DNA of 64,000 nucleotides from Streptomyces sp. SLBN-118 (GTDB lineage: Bacteria; Actinomycetota; Actinomycetes; Streptomycetales; Streptomycetaceae). A program made the position numbers and the translations under genes. The first letter of the stretch is position 1, and the number at the start of each line of letters is the position of its first letter. This document shows, piece by piece, positions 1 to 9,343 of the stretch. The notes beneath the pieces are model-generated. The model saw nothing but the letters and a program-made list of their open reading frames with translations, made no database searches and was not told the origin of the DNA. The stretch is from contig NZ_VFNP01000002.1 in the NCBI RefSeq assembly GCF_006715635.1, positions 1,860,001 through 1,924,000 on the forward strand, in the 5' to 3' direction.

Positions 1-440
1 AGCTGACTGCCGAGCTGACCGCCATCAACCAGTACTTCCTGCACGCGAAGATGCAGGAGAACTTCGGCTGGACGAAGCTCGCGAAGTACACCCGGGCCGA
101 GTCGTTCGACGAGATGAAGCACGCGGAGGTACTGACCGACCGCATTCTCTTCCTCGACGGCCTGCCCAACTACCAGCGGCTCTTCCATGTGCGCGTCGGT
201 CAGACGGTGACCGAGATGTTCCAGGCCGACCGGCAGGTCGAGGTGGAGGCGATCGACCGCCTCAAGCGCGGCATCGAGGTGATGCGAGCCAAGGGCGACA
301 TCACGTCCGCGAACATCTTCGAGTCGATCCTGGAGGACGAGGAGCACCACATCGACTACCTCGACACGCAGCTGGAGCTCGTGGAGAAGCTCGGTGAGGC
401 GCTGTACATCGCGCAGCTGATCGAGCAGCCGGAGAGCTAG
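1..440 (+). CDS. bfr: Bacterioferritin (5' end outside window)
   Basis: Heme-containing ferritin that oxidises Fe(II) and stores iron in a 24-subunit cytoplasmic shell. The reading frame is open from base 3 with no start, so about 14 N-terminal residues lie upstream; 145 residues are visible. Helix A carries a ferroxidase glutamate (AELTAINQYF). FDEMKHAEVLTDRILFLDG contains the Glu/His metal ligands and the Met that ligates heme in the family. EDEEHHIDYLDTQL supplies the second Glu/His pair. The gene converges on bfd, leaving 20 bp between them. That pairing fits: Bfd reduces and releases the stored iron. Identity is secure. Confidence 0.95.
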   Translation, partial: LTAELTAINQYFLHAKMQENFGWTKLAKYTRAESFDEMKHAEVLTDRILFLDGLPNYQRLFHVRVGQTVTEMFQADRQVEVEAIDRLKRGIEVMRAKGDITSANIFESILEDEEHHIDYLDTQLELVEKLGEALYIAQLIEQPES

Positions 441-460
441 ACCGCTGCCCGGTCGATCAG

Positions 461-718
461 CTAGGCGGCTTCGCCGAGCTCGGGCCGAGGGGCCTGCTGG
501 GTGCCGGCGGCCAGGACGGCTGCACCGTTGCCCTGCCCGAGCAGTTCCCGGCGGGGGCAGGCGCCGCGTCCCAGGATCCCCTGGATACGTCGCACGCACG
601 ATCCGCAGTCGGTACCGGCTTTCGAGACCGACGCGATCTGGCGGGGTGTGCAGGCGCCGGCATCCGCGTGTTCCTTCACCTGCTTTTCCGTGATGCCGAA
701 GCACGAGCAGACGTACAC
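461..718 (-). CDS. bfd: Bacterioferritin-associated ferredoxin
   Basis: Small [2Fe-2S] protein that donates electrons to bacterioferritin for iron mobilisation. The 85-residue product has the BFD-like Fer2_BFD cysteine pattern: Cys4 and Cys6 (YVCSCFG) and Cys38 and Cys41 (DCGSC). The C-terminal 35 residues are Ala/Gly-rich and longer than in many Bfd proteins, probably a disordered tail. The ATG lies 46 bp downstream of an iron box, so transcription should be repressed by DmdR/IdeR with Fe(II) and induced on iron starvation, when stored iron is needed. It is convergent with bfr. Confidence 0.9.
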   Translation of the reverse strand: MYVCSCFGITEKQVKEHADAGACTPRQIASVSKAGTDCGSCVRRIQGILGRGACPRRELLGQGNGAAVLAAGTQQAPRPELGEAA

Positions 719-763
719 GCGGTCACCTCCCGGGCGGGATCGATGGATGGCGCCTTCCCGATG

Positions 764-782
764 ATCGGTGAGGCTAACCTAA
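764..782 (-). promoter_or_regulatory. Iron box (DmdR/IdeR operator) of bfd
   Basis: The 19-bp site ATCGGTGAGGCTAACCTAA (plus strand) matches the inverted-repeat iron-box consensus TTAGGTTAGGCTAACCTAA at 16 of 19 positions. One half-site, CTAACCTAA, is perfect. It lies 46 bp upstream of the bfd ATG, where a repressor would cover the promoter. The family knowledge is the DtxR-type regulators DmdR1/IdeR; binding here is inferred. Confidence 0.75.
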
Positions 783-821
783 CCTTACCCGCCGGACAGG
801 GTTCGCAAAAGCCCCGGACAC

Positions 822-862
822 GACGGTGGGGCGCGGATCACATCGATCCGCGCCCCACCGTC
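822..862 (-). terminator. Terminator of aroH
   Basis: Perfect 18-bp inverted repeat (822-839 with 845-862) around a 5-base loop, 25 bp after the DAHP synthase stop codon. It separates aroH from the bfd promoter on the same strand. No clear T-run follows, as is common in high-GC actinobacteria. Confidence 0.8.
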
Positions 863-886
863 ATTGATCCGTCACTGCGGGTCCGC

Positions 887-2392
<1,506 letters not shown>

Positions 2393-2405
<13 letters not shown>

Positions 2406-2460
2406 CTGATCGCGCGCAACAGGATCGCGAAGGCCGCCCGAGGGGCGGCCTTCAGTGTTT
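2393..2460 (+). promoter_or_regulatory. Trp attenuator (antiterminator/terminator)
   Basis: The terminator is an 11-bp perfect stem, GAAGGCCGCCC (2429-2439) with GGGCGGCCTTC (2443-2453), ending in GTTT. GGCGGCC at 2393-2399, inside the end of the leader ORF, is exactly complementary to GGCCGCC at 2432-2438, the left arm of the terminator. That supplies the mutually exclusive antiterminator expected when a ribosome stalls on the Trp codons. Pairing is seen directly; the mechanism is inferred from known trp attenuators. Confidence 0.8.
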
Positions 2461-2509
2461 CCCGGGTCCGGGGACAGCGGCCGTTCCTCCCACCCGGAAG
2501 GAACACCGG

Positions 2510-4375
2510 ATGCCCATCAGCCGACTGCTCGACGACGACTGCCCTCCCTTCGCCCTGCTGCGCAGGCGCACCCCCGGCCGCGACCACGACACCGTCGAGG
2601 TCCTGATCGGCGCGGTGCACGAGGCCGAGCGGCTCGCCGACATCCCGGCCACCGACCGCCCCTCGCTCGCCCTGGTCCCGTTCCGCCAGATCAGGGAGCG
2701 CGGCTTCGACGTACGCGACGACGGGACGCCGCTGTCCGTACTCGTCGCCGACACATCGTACGAACTCCCCCTCGCCGACGCCCTGTCGCAGCTTCCCGCC
2801 CATGACGTACGGGTCGAGGGCGGGGCCTTCGACGTCGGCGACGAGGAGTACGCGGGCATCGTCCGGCGCGTCATCGAGGACGAGATCGGCCGGGGCGAGG
2901 GCGCGAACTTCGTCATCCGCCGCACCTGCACCGGCCGCATCCCCGGCTTCGGCCGGGCCGACGCGCTCGCCCTGTTCCGCCGGCTGCTCGACGGCGAGCG
3001 CGGCGCGTACTGGACCTTCGTCGTGCACACCGGCGAGCGCACCCTGGTCGGGGCCAGCCCCGAGGTCCATGTGCGGATGAGCGGGGGCACCGTCGTGATG
3101 AACCCCATCAGCGGCACCTTCCGATATCCGCCCGAGGGCCCCACCCCCGAGGCACTGCTCGGCTTCCTGGAGGACCGCAAGGAGCGCGACGAGCTCTCCA
3201 TGGTCGTCGACGAGGAGCTGAAGATGATGTGCACAGTCGGCGACATGGGCGGCGTGGTCGTCGGGCCCCGGCTCAAGGAGATGGCTCATCTCGCGCACAC
3301 GGAGTACGAGTTGAGGGGCAAGAGCTCCCTCGATGTGCGCGAGGTCCTGCGGGAGACCATGTTCGCGGCCACGGTCACCGGCTCGCCGGTGCAGAACGCC
3401 TGCCGCGTCATCGAACGCCACGAGGTGGGCGGGCGCGGCTACTACGCGGGGGCGCTCGCGCTGATCGGCAGGGACTCGGGAGGCGCGCAGACCCTCGACT
3501 CCCCCATCCTGATCCGTACCGCCGACATCGACGCCGACGGGTCCCTGCGGGTGCCGGTCGGGGCCACGCTGGTGCGGCACTCCGACCCGGCGGGCGAGGT
3601 CGCCGAGACACACGCCAAGGCGGCGGGCGTGCTGGCCGCGCTGGGGGTTCGCCCGGGGCGGCCCCGGGAGGACGCCGGGCGCCCGGGTCTCGCCGACGAC
3701 CCGAGGGTACGGGCCGCGCTCGACGCCCGCCGCGCCGACCTCGCTCCGTTCTGGCTGCGGATGCAGGAGCGGTCCGCGCAGCTGTCGGGCCACGCCCTGG
3801 TCGTCGACGGCGAGGACACCTTCACCGCGATGCTGGCGCATCTGCTGCGCTCCACCGGCCTGGAGGTGACCGTACGCCGGCACGACGAGCCGGGCCTGCG
3901 CGAGAGGGTGCTCACGCACCCGGGACCGGTGGTGCTGGGCCCCGGCCCGGGCGATCCCGCCGACGCTGCCGACCCGAAGATGCGCTTCCTGCGCGCGCTC
4001 ACGGGCGAGTTGCTGCGCGATCAGCGCCATGGGCTGCTCGGTGTCTGCCTCGGCCATGAACTCATGGCCGCGGAGCTGGGCCTGAAGATCGTACGGAAGG
4101 CCACGCCGTACCAGGGCGCGCAGGAGCGTATCGACTTCTTCGGGCGTGAGGAGACGGTGGGGTTCTACAACAGCTTCACCGCGCGGTGCGATGACGCGGC
4201 GGCGGAGGAGTTGGGGGCGCGGGGGATCGAGGTCGCGCGCGACCCCCGCACGGCGGAGGTGCATGCCCTGCGGGGAGCGGGCTTCGCGGGCATCCAGTTC
4301 CACCCGGAGTCCGTGCTGACGCTGCGGGGGCCGGAGGTGGTCCGGAGCGTGGTCGCGTCGATGACGGCGGTGTGA
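2510..4375 (+). CDS. trpE: Fused anthranilate synthase (TrpE-TrpG)
   Basis: Converts chorismate and glutamine to anthranilate, the committed step to tryptophan. The 621-residue protein joins a chorismate-binding TrpE half (about 1-400; MNPISGTFRYP, DELSMVVDEELKMM, TGSPVQNACRVIERHE) to a class I glutamine amidotransferase half (about 430-621; GPGPGDPAD, nucleophile Cys in LLGVCLGHELMA, and FHPESV for the His-Glu dyad). The amidotransferase nucleophile motif ends in GHE rather than the usual GHQ. The ATG at 2510 follows a strong GGAAGGA site; upstream in-frame codons lie in the leader. The preceding Trp leader and attenuator argue for anthranilate rather than aminodeoxychorismate or phenazine chemistry. 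PhzE-like fused architecture is a more distant alternative. Confidence 0.9.
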   Translation: MPISRLLDDDCPPFALLRRRTPGRDHDTVEVLIGAVHEAERLADIPATDRPSLALVPFRQIRERGFDVRDDGTPLSVLVADTSYELPLADALSQLPAHDVRVEGGAFDVGDEEYAGIVRRVIEDEIGRGEGANFVIRRTCTGRIPGFGRADALALFRRLLDGERGAYWTFVVHTGERTLVGASPEVHVRMSGGTVVMNPISGTFRYPPEGPTPEALLGFLEDRKERDELSMVVDEELKMMCTVGDMGGVVVGPRLKEMAHLAHTEYELRGKSSLDVREVLRETMFAATVTGSPVQNACRVIERHEVGGRGYYAGALALIGRDSGGAQTLDSPILIRTADIDADGSLRVPVGATLVRHSDPAGEVAETHAKAAGVLAALGVRPGRPREDAGRPGLADDPRVRAALDARRADLAPFWLRMQERSAQLSGHALVVDGEDTFTAMLAHLLRSTGLEVTVRRHDEPGLRERVLTHPGPVVLGPGPGDPADAADPKMRFLRALTGELLRDQRHGLLGVCLGHELMAAELGLKIVRKATPYQGAQERIDFFGREETVGFYNSFTARCDDAAAEELGARGIEVARDPRTAEVHALRGAGFAGIQFHPESVLTLRGPEVVRSVVASMTAV

Positions 4376-4394
4376 CCGGGGGCCCCACCCGACG

Positions 4395-4442
4395 CCGGAC
4401 GGGCGGAAATGGGCGGCTCGGCCGCACATTCGGCCCGTCCGG
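4395..4442. terminator. Bidirectional terminator between trpE and pfkA
   Basis: A 10-bp outer stem (4395-4404 with 4433-4442, CCGGACGGGC and complement) encloses a second hairpin GCGGC-TCG-GCCGC at 4412-4424. It sits in the 79-bp gap between two convergent genes and can serve both. Confidence 0.7.
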
Positions 4443-4454
4443 TGTTCGGGGCCC

Positions 4455-5483
4455 TCAGCCGAAGAAGACCCCGACCTCCTCGTACAGCTTCGGGTCCACC
4501 GTCTTCAGCTTCGCCGTCGCCTCGGCAATCGGCACCCGCACGATGTCCGTGCCCTGCAGCGCCACCATCTTCCCGAAGTCCCCGTCCCGCACCGCCTCGA
4601 TCGCGTGCAGCCCGAAGCGCGTCGCCAGCCAGCGGTCGAACGCGCTCGGGGTGCCGCCGCGCTGGACATGGCCGAGGACCGTGGTGCGGGCCTCCTTGCC
4701 CGTTCGCTTCTCGATCTCCTTGGCCAGCCATTCACCGACGCCGGAAAGCCGGACATGGCCGAAGGAGTCGAGCGAACCGTCCTTGAGCACCGCCTCGCCG
4801 TCCTTGGGCATGGCCCCTTCGGCGACCACCACGATCGGTGCGTAACTGGCCTTGAAGCGCGAGGTCACCCAGGCGCAGACCTGGTCGACGTCGAAGCGCT
4901 GCTCCGGAATGAGGATGACGTTCGCGCCGCCCGCGAGACCGGAGTGCAGGGCGATCCAGCCGGCGTGGCGCCCCATCACCTCCACCACGAGGACACGCAT
5001 ATGGGATTCGGCGGTGGTGTGGAGCCGGTCGATGGCCTCGGTGGCGATGCCGACCGCGGTGTCGAAGCCGAAGGTGTAGTCCGTGGCCGACAGGTCGTTG
5101 TCGATGGTCTTGGGCACGCCGACGCAGTTGATGCCGTATTCCTCGCAGAGCCGCGCGGCCACACCCAGAGTGTCCTCGCCGCCGATCACGATCAGCGCGT
5201 CCACCTCGTTCTTGCCGAGGGTGTCCTTGATACGGCGGATGCCGTTCTCCGCCTTGAGGGGGTTGGTGCGCGAAGAGCCGAGGATGGTGCCGCCACGGGG
5301 CAGAATGCCGCGTACGGCCGGGATGTCGAGCGGGACCGTGTCGCCTTCGAGGGGGCCGCGCCAGCCATCGCGATAGCCGACGAACTCGTATCCGTACTCC
5401 TGCACGCCCTTGCGGACGACGCCACGGATGACCGCATTGAGCCCGGGGCAGTCGCCGCCCCCGGTCAGTACTCCGACGCGCAT
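4455..5483 (-). CDS. pfkA: 6-Phosphofructokinase
   Basis: Phosphorylates fructose 6-phosphate in glycolysis. The 342-residue product begins MRVGVLTGGGDCPGLNAVIR, the PFK nucleotide-binding start. It carries GGEDTLG at the donor-discriminating site, PKTIDNDL with the active-site Asp region, and EVMGRHAGWIAL. The GGEDT/PKTID combination is that of the actinobacterial mixed-substrate group III PFKs, which in Streptomyces are reported to use ATP; PPi use cannot be excluded from sequence. ATG at 5483 is preceded by AAGGGAAG. Streptomyces usually carry several pfkA paralogues, so this is probably one of a set. It is transcribed alone, 154 bp downstream of the response regulator's end. Confidence 0.93.
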   Translation of the reverse strand: MRVGVLTGGGDCPGLNAVIRGVVRKGVQEYGYEFVGYRDGWRGPLEGDTVPLDIPAVRGILPRGGTILGSSRTNPLKAENGIRRIKDTLGKNEVDALIVIGGEDTLGVAARLCEEYGINCVGVPKTIDNDLSATDYTFGFDTAVGIATEAIDRLHTTAESHMRVLVVEVMGRHAGWIALHSGLAGGANVILIPEQRFDVDQVCAWVTSRFKASYAPIVVVAEGAMPKDGEAVLKDGSLDSFGHVRLSGVGEWLAKEIEKRTGKEARTTVLGHVQRGGTPSAFDRWLATRFGLHAIEAVRDGDFGKMVALQGTDIVRVPIAEATAKLKTVDPKLYEEVGVFFG

Positions 5484-5637
5484 GGAAACTTCCCTTCGCC
5501 TGGTGAGCCGTATGACCGCCACGCTAATGGTGACCCAGGTCACTACGGGATGGGGCGAAGGGTCAATTCCTCTTCGTCAGGCGACGGTTGACGCCCGCCT
5601 TTTCACTCGTACGAGTAGCACCCGAAGGGCGGCAAAG

Positions 5638-6312
5638 TCACACGTCGTCCAGGCCGCGCTCGATCGCGTACCGCACGAGCTCCACACGGTTGTGCAACTG
5701 GAGCTTGCCGAGGGTGTTCTGGACGTGGTTCTGGACGGTGCGGTGGGAGATGACCAAACGCTCGGCGATCTGCTTGTACGAGAGCCCCTTGGCAACGAGT
5801 CTCAGCACCTCGGTCTCGCGCTCGGTCAGCTGCGGGGCCTTCGGCTCGTCCCCGCCGGACGCCGGCGCGGGCTCGGTCGCCAGCCGCCGGTACTCACCGA
5901 GCACCAGGCCCGCGAGGCCCGGCGTGAAGACCGGATCGCCGACGGCGGTACGGCGCACGGCGTCTGTCAGCTCCTCCGTACTGGCCGACTTGAGCAGATA
6001 GCCCGTCGCCCCGGACTTGACCGCCTCCAGGACGTCCGCGTGCTCACCGCTCGCGGAGAGCACCAGGACCCGCAGGGCGGGGTGGGAGCCGACGAGCTCC
6101 TTGCACACCTGGACACCGGGCATCCCGGGGAGGTTGAGGTCGAGGACGAGCACGTCGGGCGTGACGGCGCGGGCGCGGCGCACGGCCTGCGGGCCGTCAC
6201 CGGCAGTCGCCACCACGTCGAACCCGGCCGCACCCAGATCCCGGGCGACGGCGTCCCGCCACATCGGGTGATCGTCTACGACCATCACCCTGATCGTCTG
6301 CTGCTCCGTCAT
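5638..6312 (-). CDS. macR: NarL-family response regulator (MacR-like)
   Basis: DNA-binding partner of the adjacent kinase. The 224-residue protein has a receiver domain (acidic VVDDHP, phosphoacceptor Asp in LVLDLNLPG, Ser in VLVLSAS, Lys in YLLKSAS) and a C-terminal LuxR-type helix-turn-helix (LTERETEVLRLVAKGLSYK, RTVQNHVQNTLGKL). Its ATG overlaps the kinase TGA as ATGA, giving translational coupling. Position next to pfkA and the DUF5931-type kinase suggests orthology to the Streptomyces MacRS system, which affects morphogenesis and antibiotic output; the name is from memory and synteny, not a search. I saw no clear copy of the reported MacR palindrome (TGAGTAC-N2-GTACTCA) beside the operon. 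Confidence 0.85.
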   Translation of the reverse strand: MTEQQTIRVMVVDDHPMWRDAVARDLGAAGFDVVATAGDGPQAVRRARAVTPDVLVLDLNLPGMPGVQVCKELVGSHPALRVLVLSASGEHADVLEAVKSGATGYLLKSASTEELTDAVRRTAVGDPVFTPGLAGLVLGEYRRLATEPAPASGGDEPKAPQLTERETEVLRLVAKGLSYKQIAERLVISHRTVQNHVQNTLGKLQLHNRVELVRYAIERGLDDV

Positions 6313-7520
6313 TTCTCTGCCTTCCCCCGTGGAACCTTCAACTCGACTTCTGTGCCCTGGCCCGGGACGGAGATCAACTCCGCCGAGCCGCCCAGATCCC
6401 TCAGCCGCCCGCGGATCGAGAGGGCGACTCCGAGCCTGCCCTCGCCCTCCGCCTGCGCCAGCCTGCCCTCCGGGATGCCCGGGCCGTCGTCCCGCACCGT
6501 CACGATCACCTCGTCCGGCCAGTCCTCGACCAGGATCCAGGCCTGGGCGTCCTGACCCGCATGCCGGGTGACATTGTCCAGGGCGGCACTGACAGCGGCG
6601 GCCAGCTCCGCGGCCGCGGCGGCCGGAAGCAGGACCGGGGCGCCCGGCTCGGAGAGCGTCACCTTCGACCCGGCGTGGTGGGCCAGCAGCGAGCGAAGAT
6701 CGCGGAGTCCGGGTCCGTCGGACGGCTCGTCGTCCACGTCGACCGTGCGGACGACCGCGCCCTGCGTGGCGTCCTGCGACTCGCGCATCGTGGGCACCAG
6801 ACCGCTGGAGACCAGGGTGCGCAGCGCGACCTCCTGCTCCCCCGCCATCCGGCCGAGTTCCGCGGCCTCGCCGCCCAGAGCCGTACCTCGTCGCTGCACC
6901 ATCGCCAGCACCTGCAGGACGCTGTCGTGGATGTCGCGGGCCAGCCGCTCCCGCTCGCGGGTCGCCGCCTCGATCTCCAGGGCGCGGGCGAGGGTGCGCT
7001 CGGAGGCGCGGGCGACCTCGACGACGTAGCCGATGGCGATGGAGGCGACCCAGACCAGCAGGACGTTGTGGAAGGTGTCCCGGCTGGGCTCGCCCCGCTC
7101 GACGATGTTGGCCACGGCGACGAACGACGAGGCGAAACCGGCCCAGCGCCAGCCGCCCTTGAGGGCGAACGCGAGGACGGAACCGGCGGTCCAGATCGTC
7201 GGCAGCGTGGGCCCGTCGACATGCTGCGCCTGGAAGTCGGCGAGCGGCGTAAGCAGTATGCCGGTGAGCGCGAGGGTCAGATCGGCCACGAGGAACGGCT
7301 TGGTGCAGCGGGCCGCGTTGGCCACCCTGGGCAGGGTGGCCAGCGTCCACACCGACATCACCGCGAGGAGGACGAACGCCACCCACGGCCGCTCGAACTT
7401 GTCCTGGGTGAAGGCGAACAGCAGATCCGCGTAGATCATTGTCAGGACGCGGTAGGCGGTGAGGGCACGCCACAGCGGCAGTTCGACCGACATCCGCACG
7501 ACACGCTCGCGCTTGGCCAT
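6309..7520 (-). CDS. macS: Sensor histidine kinase (MacS-like, DUF5931 N-terminus)
   Basis: Membrane sensor kinase of 403 residues. The N-terminal 170 residues hold about five hydrophobic segments (for example FVLLAVMSVWTLATL and FLVADLTLALTGILL), consistent with a membrane sensing region. HisKA_3 phosphoacceptor His lies in RERLARDIHDSVLQVLAMV; the C-terminal ATPase has NVTRHAG (N box) and VRDDGPGIPEG plus GRLGVALSIRGR (G boxes). ATG at 7520 follows GGAGGGGG. It starts 28 bp after the plsC stop on the same strand and overlaps the regulator gene by 4 bp, so plsC-macS-macR is probably one transcript. The signal sensed is unknown; linkage to an acyltransferase hints at the envelope. Confidence 0.86.
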   Translation of the reverse strand: MAKRERVVRMSVELPLWRALTAYRVLTMIYADLLFAFTQDKFERPWVAFVLLAVMSVWTLATLPRVANAARCTKPFLVADLTLALTGILLTPLADFQAQHVDGPTLPTIWTAGSVLAFALKGGWRWAGFASSFVAVANIVERGEPSRDTFHNVLLVWVASIAIGYVVEVARASERTLARALEIEAATRERERLARDIHDSVLQVLAMVQRRGTALGGEAAELGRMAGEQEVALRTLVSSGLVPTMRESQDATQGAVVRTVDVDDEPSDGPGLRDLRSLLAHHAGSKVTLSEPGAPVLLPAAAAAELAAAVSAALDNVTRHAGQDAQAWILVEDWPDEVIVTVRDDGPGIPEGRLAQAEGEGRLGVALSIRGRLRDLGGSAELISVPGQGTEVELKVPRGKAEK

Positions 7521-7548
7521 TTCCCCCTCCCCAGGACGGACCGCGCGG

Positions 7549-8337
7549 CTACGCGGCCGGCCGGCCCGTCGTCTCCGAGGGATCCGACCGATCCGGCTTT
7601 TCGGCCTTGTCCGCCTTCTCCGCCGCCTTCGCGGCCGCCTTTTCGGCCTTCTCCGCCTCCGCGATCTGACGCTTCGCGGCAGTCGCGTAGATGTCGACGT
7701 ACTCCTGGCCCGAGAGCTTCATGATCTCGTACATGACCTCGTCGGTCACCGAGCGCAGGATGAAGCGGTCGTGTTCCATGCCCTGATAGCGGCTGAAGTC
7801 GAGCGGCTTGCCGATCCGGATCCCCGGGCGCATCAGCTTGGGGACCACCTTGCCGGGCGGCTGGATCTTCTCGGTGTCGATCATCGCGACCGGGATGACC
7901 GGAGCACCCGTGGCGAGTGCCACGCGCGCGAGGCCGCCGGGCTTGCCGCGATAGAGGCGGCCGTCCGGAGAGCGGGTGCCCTCCGGGTAGATGCCGAACA
8001 GACCGCCGCTCTCGATGACGTCGATACCGGCCTTGATCGCCGCCTCACCCGCTCCTCGGGCGCCCGAGCGGTCCACCGGGAGCTGGCCGACGCCCTTGAA
8101 GAAGGCGGCGGTGAGCCTGCCCTTCACACCGGGCGAGGTGAAGTACTCCGCCTTGGCGATGAAGGTGACCTTGCGGTCGAGCACCGCGGGGAGGAAGAAC
8201 GAGTCCGAGAAGGACAGATGATTGCTTGCGAGGATCGCCGCTCCGTCGGCGGGAATGTTCTCCAGTCCCTCCACCCAGGGCCTGAAGGCAAGCTTCAGCG
8301 AGCCTCCGATGGAGAACTTCATTGCGCCGTAGATCAA
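7549..8337 (-). CDS. plsC: 1-Acylglycerol-3-phosphate acyltransferase family protein (PlsC)
   Basis: Membrane-associated acyltransferase expected to make phosphatidic acid. The 262-residue protein has the HX4D motif in ASNHLSFSD, the glycerol-phosphate site in YPEGTRSPDG, and FFKGVGQLPVDRSGA. The C-terminus is an Ala/Lys/Glu-rich tail of about 40 residues (AEKAEKAAAKAAEKADKAEK), likely helical and charged, absent from shorter PlsC enzymes. The start is TTG at 8337 behind a near-perfect AGGAGG eight bases upstream; the first ATG lies five codons in and has no ribosome site. First gene of the probable operon with the two-component system. Confidence 0.87.
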   Translation of the reverse strand: MIYGAMKFSIGGSLKLAFRPWVEGLENIPADGAAILASNHLSFSDSFFLPAVLDRKVTFIAKAEYFTSPGVKGRLTAAFFKGVGQLPVDRSGARGAGEAAIKAGIDVIESGGLFGIYPEGTRSPDGRLYRGKPGGLARVALATGAPVIPVAMIDTEKIQPPGKVVPKLMRPGIRIGKPLDFSRYQGMEHDRFILRSVTDEVMYEIMKLSGQEYVDIYATAAKRQIAEAEKAEKAAAKAAEKADKAEKPDRSDPSETTGRPAA

Positions 8338-8448
8338 CTCGGGTGCCTCCTGTGTGCTGTCGAACAGACCTTAACCCGAGGCGCGCCCGGGATCGCTGTG
8401 CCGGGGGCCCTTCGCACCTGGTCGGTGTCAGTCCGGTCGCGTACGGTG

Positions 8449-8486
8449 AAGTAGACCTCCAAGACCTTCAAGTAGACCTTCAAGAC
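8449..8486. repeat. Tandem 17-bp direct repeat, 21-bp period (candidate operator)
   Basis: AAGTAGACCTCCAAGAC (8449-8465) and AAGTAGACCTTCAAGAC (8470-8486) match at 16 of 17 positions and are spaced exactly 21 bp, two helical turns. They sit in the 226-bp divergent region between plsC and the esterase gene. Same-face repeats like this are typical of a dimeric or cooperative DNA-binding protein. No regulator is assigned. Confidence 0.6.
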
Positions 8487-8563
8487 ACTGCCGCTGTGCC
8501 TGACCGGGGCCTGCCACGTCAACGGCTCTGCCGTGGGCCCCGAACCCCCGAAAGGAGACCCCG

Positions 8564-9343
8564 GTGCCGGTCCTTCCTGGAGCTGAGCCGTTCCGTCATG
8601 AGGGCGGCGAGGTCGGCGTCCTTCTCTGTCACGGATTCACCGGTTCCCCGCAGTCGCTGCGCCCCTGGGCCGACTATCTGGCGGAGCGCGGACTGACGGT
8701 GTCCCTGCCGCTGCTGCCCGGGCACGGCACGCGCTGGCAGGACATGCAGGTCACCGGCTGGCAGGACTGGTACGCCGAGGTGGACCGCGAGCTGCGGCTG
8801 CTGCTGGAGCGGTGCAGCCAGGTATTCGTCTTCGGGCTCTCCATGGGCGGCGCGCTGACACTGCGTCTGGCCGCAAAGCACGGCGACTCGGTCAGCGGCA
8901 TCGTCGTGGTCAACCCGGCGAACAAGGTCCACGGCCTGTCGGCACACGCCCTGCCCGTGATGCGGCACGTGGTGCCCACGACCAAGGGACTCACGAGCGA
9001 CATCGCCAAGGAGGGCTCCGAGGAGGTCGGATACGACCGGGTGCCGCTGCACGCCGCGCACTCCCTGCGGAACTTCCTCCGGCTGGTGGACGGCGAGCTG
9101 CCGCAGGTCACACAGCCGATGGTCCTGCTGCACAGCCCGCAGGACCATGTGGTCCCGCCGGTCGACTCGGCCCGCATCCTCAGCCGGGTCTCCTCGACCG
9201 ATGTCAGGGAGATCCTTCTGGAACAGAGCTACCACGTGGCGACGTTGGACCACGATGCGGAGCGGATTTTCGAGGAGAGTTACGCGTTCATCGGCCGCCT
9301 CGCTCCGAGTGTCGGGAAGAAGGGGAGCACCACCGGTGGCTGA
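8564..9343 (+). CDS. Alpha/beta-hydrolase (carboxylesterase/monoacylglycerol lipase type)
   Basis: Cytoplasmic hydrolase of 259 residues with an alpha/beta fold. The oxyanion-hole segment is LLCHGFTGSPQSLRP, the nucleophile Ser is in FVFGLSMGGAL, the acid is probably Asp in HSPQDHVVPP and the His is in SYHVATLDHD. These match the Est30/monoacylglycerol lipase-like carboxylesterases. Substrate is not determined; a short-chain or monoacylglycerol ester fits the divergent plsC neighbour. The GTG at 8564 is preceded by AAAGGAGA. Its end overlaps the next gene's GTG, so the two are translationally coupled. Confidence 0.85.
   Translation: MPVLPGAEPFRHEGGEVGVLLCHGFTGSPQSLRPWADYLAERGLTVSLPLLPGHGTRWQDMQVTGWQDWYAEVDRELRLLLERCSQVFVFGLSMGGALTLRLAAKHGDSVSGIVVVNPANKVHGLSAHALPVMRHVVPTTKGLTSDIAKEGSEEVGYDRVPLHAAHSLRNFLRLVDGELPQVTQPMVLLHSPQDHVVPPVDSARILSRVSSTDVREILLEQSYHVATLDHDAERIFEESYAFIGRLAPSVGKKGSTTGG

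Noticed and set aside
5638..7473. 611-codon frame joining the response regulator to the kinase region
   Set aside because: Upstream of 6312 it is an out-of-frame reading of the kinase gene; the regulator starts at the ATGA overlap.
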